From: Antribacter soli
GTDB lineage: Bacteria; Actinomycetota; Actinomycetes; Actinomycetales; Cellulomonadaceae
Assembly (NCBI RefSeq): GCF_021568775.1
Contig: NZ_JAKGSG010000035.1
Span: forward strand, 62,001-126,000
Direction of reading: 5' to 3'
Length of the DNA stretch: 64,000 bases
Below the pieces are notes generated by a model. It did no database searches, was not told the DNA's origin, and saw only the letters and a program-made list of their open reading frames with translations. The translations under genes were made by a program, and so were the position numbers. Positions 58,509 to 64,000 of this stretch are shown in pieces (position 1 is the stretch's first letter; every line of letters starts with the position of its first letter).

Positions 58509-61229
58509 TCACGCCGGCTGCAGGCGCTCCGCCTCGTCCCGGGCCCGCCGCGCGTCGTCCGCGTGACCCAGCTCGTCCCCGATCCTGGCCAGGACGCTCA
58601 GCGAGCGGGCCAGACCGGCCCGGTGCAGGTCGTGGCCCGCGCGGACGAGCTCGCGACGAAGCTCGACCGCCTCCCGTGCGGGGGCGAGGGCCTCGACGAA
58701 GCGGCGGTTGTCCGCGAGCTGCGCCGCCTGGTTCGTGAGGGCCGCCGCCAGGTCCGGCCCGAACCGGCCGGGGTTGCTCGAGGCGAGGATGCGGCGCACC
58801 GCCAGCGCCTCCGTCGTGGGACCCAGCGCGTCCTGCGGCCGGTTCAGGTCGGCGTACGTGGCGCCGAGGTTCAGCAGGGCGTCCGCGAGGTCGGGCCCGA
58901 AGCGTCCCGGCACCTGCCCCGCGAGGCGACGCCGGATCGTCACGGCCTCCATCGTGGGCTCCAGGGCGTCCTCCGGGCGGCCGAGCTCGCTGTACCGGAC
59001 GCCGAGGTTGGACAGGGACGCCGCCAGGTCCGGCAGGTGGCGACCGGGGCTGCGCTCCGCCAGCTCCCGGCGCACGGAGAGCGCCTCCCGCTCGGCGGCG
59101 AGCGCCTCGATGGGCCGAGCGAGCCGCGAGTACGTGACGCCGAGGTTCGACAGGGCGTCCGCCAGCTCCGGCCGGAAGCGCTCGGGCATCGTCCGCACCA
59201 GGTCCCGGCAGGTCGCCACCGCCTCGCGGCCCGCCGACAGCGCCTCGCCGGTGCGGCCCAGCACCGAGTAGAGTCCGCCGAGATTCGACAGCACCCGGGC
59301 CAGGAAGGGCAGGTACCCCGGGTTGCTCCGGGCGAGGTCACGCCGGATCGCCACCGCTTCCTCCGTCGGCGGCACCGCGCGCGCGACCTGGCCCACCTGG
59401 GCCAGCCGCACGCCCAGCTGGGCCAGCGCCGCCGCGAGGTACGACTGGTACGCGTCCGGGTTGTCGCGGGCGAGGGCGCGCAGGATCTGCACCGACTCCT
59501 CGGTCGGCGCCAGCGCCTCGTGCACGCGCCCGAGGCCCGACAGGCGGATCCCCAGGTTGCCGAGCGCGTACCCGAGCTCCGGCAGGAACCGGCCGGGGCT
59601 GCGCTGCACCTGGGTGCGCAGCAGGACGACCGCCTCCCGCGACGGCGCGTAGGCCGCCTCCGCGCGCCCGAGCTCCCAGTACGTCGCGCCGAGCCAGGTC
59701 AGGACCGACGCCAGGTGCCCCTCGTGCACCCCCGGCTCGCGCTCGACCAGGTCGCGCAGCAGCGCGACGGCCTCCTGCTGCACCGCGCGGGCGTCCTCGA
59801 GGCGGCCGACGTCCTGGTAGCTCAGGCCGAGGTCCCGCAGCGCCAGCGCCAGTCGCGGAAGGAAGCGGCACGAGTCGCGGTCGGCGAGCTCGCGCAGCAG
59901 CTCGACCGCCTGCGTCTTGACCGGGACGGCCTCCGCCGCGCGGCCCGACCTGCCCAGGGCCATGCCGAGCTCGCGCAGCGCGGCCGCCCGCTCCTCCGTG
60001 ACGCCCTCCGGCACGAGGCCCAGCGTCCGCTCCCGGACCGAGACGCGCAGGGGTGCGGTGGCGAGCGACCGGCCCGGCAGCGCGCCGAAGACGGTCGTCA
60101 GCAGCTCCAGGTCGTCCGGCAGCCGGTCGACGGCCTCCCCCAGCAGCTCGACGGTCGCGCGCAGCTCGTCCGGGCGGCCTGACCGCTCGGCGGCCGCCCG
60201 GACGAGCAACGTGGCTGCGCGGAAGGCGGGGTGGACGGAAGCGGTCGGTGCCGCGTCCAGCGCGGCGCCGACCGTGCCGGGTGGCAGACCGCCGAGCGCC
60301 GACACCACCACGTGCTCGGCGAGCGCGTCGGGCTGAAGCGGCCCGGCCGACGGGTCCCCACCGGGCGCGCTGCCGACCAGCGACGCGAGCGCGGCGGCCT
60401 GCCCGCCGTCGTCCCGCCACAGGAGTCGGGCGAGATCCCCGAGGCCGCCCGGCCCGCCTCCGAGCACCCGGGCGAGGGCGGTCGCGTGCAGATCGAGCAC
60501 CCGGGCGCCGGACGACCCGACGACGTGCGACGCCGGCACGGGGCGGCCCAGCGCTGCGGCGAGAGCGATGGCGGCCGCCAGGACGACGGCGGCGTCGTCC
60601 TGGTCCTCCGTGAGCCGTGGGTCGAGGTCGGTCCCCGCCTGGGCGTCGGCGAGCAGGCGCCGCACGGCCAGCTCGTCGGTCTCGAGGCGTTCCCACCACT
60701 CGCCGGCTGTCCGGGCGAGCAGCAGGACCCGCACGGTGCCGCGGGCGACGGCCGCGTCGCGCAGGAGCTGCGCGAGGCCGGGGCGGGACTCGGCGCGGTC
60801 GACCACGATCAGGACGCGGCGCGCGCGCAGGCCGAGGGCGTCGGTCACGGCGTCCGCCTCGCCGCCGTCGGGCACGGCGAGGACGGCCCAGCCGGACCGG
60901 ACGAGGCGGCGGGACAGCTCGACGGCGAGCCGCGTCTTGCCGACGCCACCGGGACCGGTCACCAGCCGCACGCCGGTGCCGCGCCCCTTGCGGGCCCAGG
61001 CGAGAAGGTCGGACAGCTCGGGCTCCCGCCCGGTGAACGGGACGACCTCGAGGGCGGGGTCGAGGAGGGCTGCGGGCGTCGCGGGCGGGCGGGGCGCGCC
61101 GTCGTCGCGCGCGCCGCCCTGGTCAGGCACCGGCGCGCGCCACACGCTGCGCACCGTCCACCACAGATCGGCACGGTGCGGTCCGCCGCGACGCCCCACG
61201 AGCGACAGTGAACCGTACCCAGACCCCAT
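58509..61229 (-). CDS. STAND-type ATPase with long tetratricopeptide array
   Basis: 906 aa. P-loop domain with Walker A TGPGGVGKTRL (residues 91-101), preceded by VPFTGREPELSDLLAW, the usual lead-in of NB-ARC/AAA-TPR proteins, and Walker B RRVLIVVDRAES. From about residue 400 to the end are roughly ten TPR units with a 47-48-residue period (EALAPTEESVQILRALARD, then LAQLGVRLAQVGQ). STAND proteins act as ligand-gated switches, but no effector domain is seen at either end: the first 45 residues are short and polar. Role unknown. GAAGGG precedes ATG 61229. Confidence 0.85.
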   Translation of the reverse strand: MGSGYGSLSLVGRRGGPHRADLWWTVRSVWRAPVPDQGGARDDGAPRPPATPAALLDPALEVVPFTGREPELSDLLAWARKGRGTGVRLVTGPGGVGKTRLAVELSRRLVRSGWAVLAVPDGGEADAVTDALGLRARRVLIVVDRAESRPGLAQLLRDAAVARGTVRVLLLARTAGEWWERLETDELAVRRLLADAQAGTDLDPRLTEDQDDAAVVLAAAIALAAALGRPVPASHVVGSSGARVLDLHATALARVLGGGPGGLGDLARLLWRDDGGQAAALASLVGSAPGGDPSAGPLQPDALAEHVVVSALGGLPPGTVGAALDAAPTASVHPAFRAATLLVRAAAERSGRPDELRATVELLGEAVDRLPDDLELLTTVFGALPGRSLATAPLRVSVRERTLGLVPEGVTEERAAALRELGMALGRSGRAAEAVPVKTQAVELLRELADRDSCRFLPRLALALRDLGLSYQDVGRLEDARAVQQEAVALLRDLVEREPGVHEGHLASVLTWLGATYWELGRAEAAYAPSREAVVLLRTQVQRSPGRFLPELGYALGNLGIRLSGLGRVHEALAPTEESVQILRALARDNPDAYQSYLAAALAQLGVRLAQVGQVARAVPPTEEAVAIRRDLARSNPGYLPFLARVLSNLGGLYSVLGRTGEALSAGREAVATCRDLVRTMPERFRPELADALSNLGVTYSRLARPIEALAAEREALSVRRELAERSPGRHLPDLAASLSNLGVRYSELGRPEDALEPTMEAVTIRRRLAGQVPGRFGPDLADALLNLGATYADLNRPQDALGPTTEALAVRRILASSNPGRFGPDLAAALTNQAAQLADNRRFVEALAPAREAVELRRELVRAGHDLHRAGLARSLSVLARIGDELGHADDARRARDEAERLQPA

Positions 61230-61297
61230 AAACCAGACCCTTCGCCCTCTTGACCGGGCGAAAGTATCGGCCGTCCGGGACCGGGCACGCCCCGTGG

Positions 61298-63523
61298 TCA
61301 TCGCGCCGCCGCGACCGCCTCGCGCCCGAGCCGTTCCTGCTCCTCGGCGAGGATCGTCCGGGCGAGCGACGGCTCGGCGACGTCCACCGCTGCCGACGAC
61401 GTGTCGGAGATCTCGGACTGCCGCGCGAACTCCTCGAACAGCGCCGCCTTGGACCCGAGGATCTCCATCATCCGCTGGTCCACGGAGCGCTCGACGAGCA
61501 GGCGGTGCACCTGCACGGTCCGCGTCTGCCCCATGCGGTGCGCCCGCGCCACGGCCTGCGCCTCGATGGTGGGCTTGACCTGCGGCTCGCAGAAGATCAC
61601 CACGGACGCCGCCTGGACGTTGAGGCCGACGCCGCCCGCGGTGATCTGGCTGACGAGCACGCGCGGCCCGTCGGGCTCGGCGAGCCGGTCGACCATCGCC
61701 TGCCGCTCCGGGACGGGCACAGAGCCCGTGAGCGGCCCCACCGCCTGCTCCCCCAGCACGCCCATGACCTGCTCGAGCACGGTCAGGAAGTACGAGAACA
61801 CGATGACGCGCCGCCCGTTCGCCACGGCCTCCTCGACGAGCTCGCGCAGCCGCCGCAGCTTGGCGGAGTCGTCGGCGTCGGCCACGTCGAACGCGGCGCG
61901 GCGCATCGCCATGAAGTTGCCCGCCTCGACGGCGGCCCGGTAGGCGGCGCCGTCGGCCGGCCCGAACTGCTCCCACTCCTCCACCTGCACGAGCCCCGGC
62001 AGCTCGGTGAGCACGTCCTCCTGGTTGCGCCGCAGGTAGACGGGCGCGACGATCCGCCGGAACGCCTTGGCGCCCGACAGCCCTGCCTGCGCGTCGAGCT
62101 GCCGGGCCACCTCGGGCTGCAGGTAGCCGACCATCGCCTTGAACTCCGCGACCTTGTTCTCCATCGGGGTGCCGGACAGGAACAGGACGCGCTCGGCCCG
62201 GTCCGACCAGGCCCGTACGGTCCGGCCCCGGATCGTCTCGGGGTTCTTCACGTAGTGCGCCTCGTCGACCACGAGCAGCGCGGGCCGCAGCGCCGGGTCG
62301 AAGGGCAGCCGCCCGAGCACCTCGAACGTGGTCACGCCCACGCCGCCCTCGGCGGCCCAGCGCGCGGCGGCGTCGTCGCGGTCGGCGCCGTGCATGACGA
62401 CGGCGGGCAGCGCCGAGTGCTGCTCCACCTCGCGCGCCCAGTTCGTGACGACGCTCGCCGGGCACACCACGAGGTGGTGCGCGGGGCCTTCGGTGGTCGC
62501 CGTCAGGTGCGCCATGGTCGCGATGGACTGCATCGTCTTGCCGAGGCCCATCTCGTCGCCGAGGATCGTGCGGCGCTGCACCAGGGCGTACCGCGCGCCG
62601 AACACCTGGTACCCGCGCAGGGAGGCGCGCAGCAGGGACCGGTCCAGCGGCTGGGCCTCGACGCGTCGCACCACGTCCGCGGGCAGGCCACCCTCGGCGG
62701 CCTCGTGGTCGTCGCCCAGGTCGACGACCTGGCTCAGCAGCCCGTAGTACTCGGCGGAGCGCCGCTCGAAGTCGGCCCACACGTCGGCGGCCTCGGGAGG
62801 CTGGCCGACGGCGGAGCGCACCTCGCGCGCGGACGCGGCAAGTCCCGCGGTGCCCGCGTCGGCGACGGTCGCGGGCGCGCGTCCGCCGTCCGGCACTGCG
62901 TCTTCGCCGAGGACCGCCGCGAGCGCCGAGACCGCGGCGAACGACTCGCTCCGCCGCGAGGCCGGGGCGAAGAGGCGCCGCAGGCGGCTCGCGGCGAGGC
63001 CCGCGGCGTCCAGGTGCGGCGGGAGGCCGTCGACGAGGCGCTGCGCGAGGTCGAACCACCGGTACCGCGCCGCGGTGGAGACCCGGAACGCGTACAGGGC
63101 CTGGACCAGTACGGTCGCGTACGGGTCGTCGGGGTCGACGTCGATGCGGAACCGCAGGTCACGGTCCGCCTGCTCCTCCAGGGTGCGCGCCGCGGCGACC
63201 GCCTGGCGCGCCGTGCCGTCCCCGATCCCGGCGGCGGTGAGGCGCTCGGTGCCCGCGACGAGGACCTGCGTGACGGTGTGGAAGCCCGCCTTCTCAAGGA
63301 CGGAGACCCGCAGCCGCGGGCGCACCTCGGCGAGCGCCTCGACCGGGACGGCCCGCAGCTCGCCCCGGATCCGCACCTCGCGCGTCGCGCCGTACGCGTC
63401 GCGGACCCGGTCGCGCAACGGGGCGTCGGCGGACAGCAGGAGCCGGGCGTCGTCGAGCCGGGCGGTCGCCTCGGCGACCACGCGGCGCGCCGCGGCGGGC
63501 TTCCAGGCGGGTGAAGGAGTCAT
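61298..63523 (-). CDS. SNF2-family DEAD/H helicase
   Basis: 741 aa. The first 270 residues are an unassigned N-terminal region. The SNF2 ATPase follows: Walker A GDEMGLGKTMQS, DEAH box VVDEAHYVKNP, SGTPMENK, then the C-lobe with VIVFSYF, SQITAGGVGLNVQAA and ARAHRMGQTRTV (motifs V and VI). It should translocate on double-stranded DNA; bacterial members act in repair, transcription recycling or defence. ATG 63523 has TACGCT (63538-63533) 9 nt upstream, and earlier starts would overlap the divergent PPOX gene. It precedes the STAND gene by 68 bp and may be co-transcribed. Confidence 0.88.
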   Translation of the reverse strand: MTPSPAWKPAAARRVVAEATARLDDARLLLSADAPLRDRVRDAYGATREVRIRGELRAVPVEALAEVRPRLRVSVLEKAGFHTVTQVLVAGTERLTAAGIGDGTARQAVAAARTLEEQADRDLRFRIDVDPDDPYATVLVQALYAFRVSTAARYRWFDLAQRLVDGLPPHLDAAGLAASRLRRLFAPASRRSESFAAVSALAAVLGEDAVPDGGRAPATVADAGTAGLAASAREVRSAVGQPPEAADVWADFERRSAEYYGLLSQVVDLGDDHEAAEGGLPADVVRRVEAQPLDRSLLRASLRGYQVFGARYALVQRRTILGDEMGLGKTMQSIATMAHLTATTEGPAHHLVVCPASVVTNWAREVEQHSALPAVVMHGADRDDAAARWAAEGGVGVTTFEVLGRLPFDPALRPALLVVDEAHYVKNPETIRGRTVRAWSDRAERVLFLSGTPMENKVAEFKAMVGYLQPEVARQLDAQAGLSGAKAFRRIVAPVYLRRNQEDVLTELPGLVQVEEWEQFGPADGAAYRAAVEAGNFMAMRRAAFDVADADDSAKLRRLRELVEEAVANGRRVIVFSYFLTVLEQVMGVLGEQAVGPLTGSVPVPERQAMVDRLAEPDGPRVLVSQITAGGVGLNVQAASVVIFCEPQVKPTIEAQAVARAHRMGQTRTVQVHRLLVERSVDQRMMEILGSKAALFEEFARQSEISDTSSAAVDVAEPSLARTILAEEQERLGREAVAAAR

Positions 63524-63637
63524 CGGCCAGGCAGCGTACCGGGAACGTCTGACATGCCGGTTTCCAGCGGGTTGCCCCGGGCTGCACAGAGATGACCCGG
63601 CCGGGACCGAGGCCGTCGCCGCGGCCCGGCGGACGGG

Positions 63638-63643
63638 TAGGTT
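63638..63643 (+). promoter_or_regulatory. -10 box of the PPOX gene (leaderless)
   Basis: TAGGTT ends 6 nt before the ATG at 63650. Confidence 0.6.
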
Positions 63644-63649
63644 GGCGGC

Positions 63650-64000
63650 ATGACCAGCCACGGAGGAGTGACCGTCACGTCCGTCGCCGAGCTCGAGGAG
63701 GTGGTCGGCCGGCCGCTCGCCGCGGCCCGCGGCAAGGTGCGCCCGGCGCTGCACGAGCTCGACCGGCAGTGGCTCGCGGCGTCGCCCCTGTGCCTCGTCG
63801 CGACGTCGGACGCCGAGGGCAACCTCGACGTCTCGCCGAAGGGCGACCCGGCCGGCTCGCTCGCCGTCGTGCTGGACGACTCGACGATCGGCCTCCCCGA
63901 GCGCCCCGGCAACCGCCGCGCCGACGGCTTCCACAACCTGCTCGCGAACCCGCACGTCGGCCTGATCTTCCTCATTCCCGGCCGCGGCGACACGCTGCGT
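63650..64000 (+). CDS. Pyridoxamine 5'-phosphate oxidase-like FMN-binding protein, 3' end missing
   Basis: 117 codons are present before the window ends. PALHELDRQWLAASPLCLVA is followed by TSDAEGNLDVSPKGDPAGSL and GFHNLLANPHVGLIFLIPGRG. This is the MSMEG_1061-type branch of the PPOX/FMN split-barrel family: small FMN or F420-binding proteins of unknown substrate, normally about 200 aa. The start is supported by the leaderless -10. Confidence 0.85.
   Translation, partial: MTSHGGVTVTSVAELEEVVGRPLAAARGKVRPALHELDRQWLAASPLCLVATSDAEGNLDVSPKGDPAGSLAVVLDDSTIGLPERPGNRRADGFHNLLANPHVGLIFLIPGRGDTLR

Noticed and set aside
61298-63955. A longer SNF2 protein starting at 63955
   Set aside because: It would overlap the divergent PPOX gene and its promoter, and the extra residues have no SNF2 similarity; ATG 63523 is followed by plausible protein.

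Overview
The window is about 72-75% GC by eye. It uses GTG starts freely, many genes overlap by ATGA or GTGA, and many promoters sit directly on the start codon. It also carries a CelR-type operator with a GH16-CBM6 glucanase, a CBM13-GH43 arabinofuranosidase, and FemX plus a D-Asp-ligase-like ATP-grasp protein. Together these point to an actinomycete of the order Micrococcales, probably Promicromonosporaceae or Cellulomonadaceae (Cellulosimicrobium/Isoptericola-like). This placement is inferred from gene content, not from a search. I see no insertion sequence, prophage, CRISPR array or rRNA operon. The window is chromosomal and mostly ordinary, with several odd loci.

Layout. 0-1 kb: an ECF41/SigJ-like sigma factor, divergent from the first codons of an NAD(P)-binding partner preceded by an ECF41-type promoter. 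1-7 kb: a CPA1 Na+/H+ antiporter, then two inverted copies of a tRNA set (Gly-GCC, Cys-GCA, Val-GAC, Val-CAC) flanking pabB, a dihydrofolate-reductase-like gene, a truncated VOC gene and pabC. 7-19 kb: a CHAD protein and a nine-gene histidine-utilisation operon on the minus strand (IclR regulator, OpuC/HutXWV-type ABC importer, hutU, an M20 amidohydrolase, hutF, hutI). It is divergent from a hutH-like gene that lacks the MIO-forming Ala-Ser-Gly triad. 19-30 kb: small DUF proteins, glgX, a degenerate treZ-like gene, PPK2, zapE, then gnd, an ATP-grasp ligase and an SDR in one operon. 30-38 kb: DUF3000, rnd, femX, the fadA-fadB beta-oxidation pair, and a two-RCK membrane protein. 38-48 kb: CelR-operator-linked GH16 glucanase and LacI regulator, psuG-psuK, a GH43 arabinofuranosidase, and two paralogous membrane proteins with eight conserved cysteines under one shared promoter box. 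48-55 kb: metallophosphoesterase, MarR/FAD oxidase pair, APC permease, MocR regulator, and an alpha/beta hydrolase/TetR pair with twin operators. 55-64 kb: orphan HTH protein, metE under a SAM-I riboswitch, a STAND/TPR ATPase, a SNF2 helicase, and a partial PPOX protein.

How the genes work together. The hut block imports and degrades histidine through urocanate, imidazolonepropionate and formiminoglutamate (HutF branch). The M20 hydrolase is the likely replacement for HutG. pabB and pabC supply p-aminobenzoate for folate. femX and the ATP-grasp ligase fit assembly of a Lys-X-D-Asp/Glu interpeptide bridge. The glucanase and arabinofuranosidase fit a plant- or fungal-wall degrader.

Regulation seen in the sequence. 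At least 14 genes have a TANNNT-like -10 ending 6-9 nt before the start codon, so they are probably leaderless; in two of them the TAG stop of the upstream gene forms the start of that -10. Terminators are mostly long, near-perfect hairpins without a U tract.
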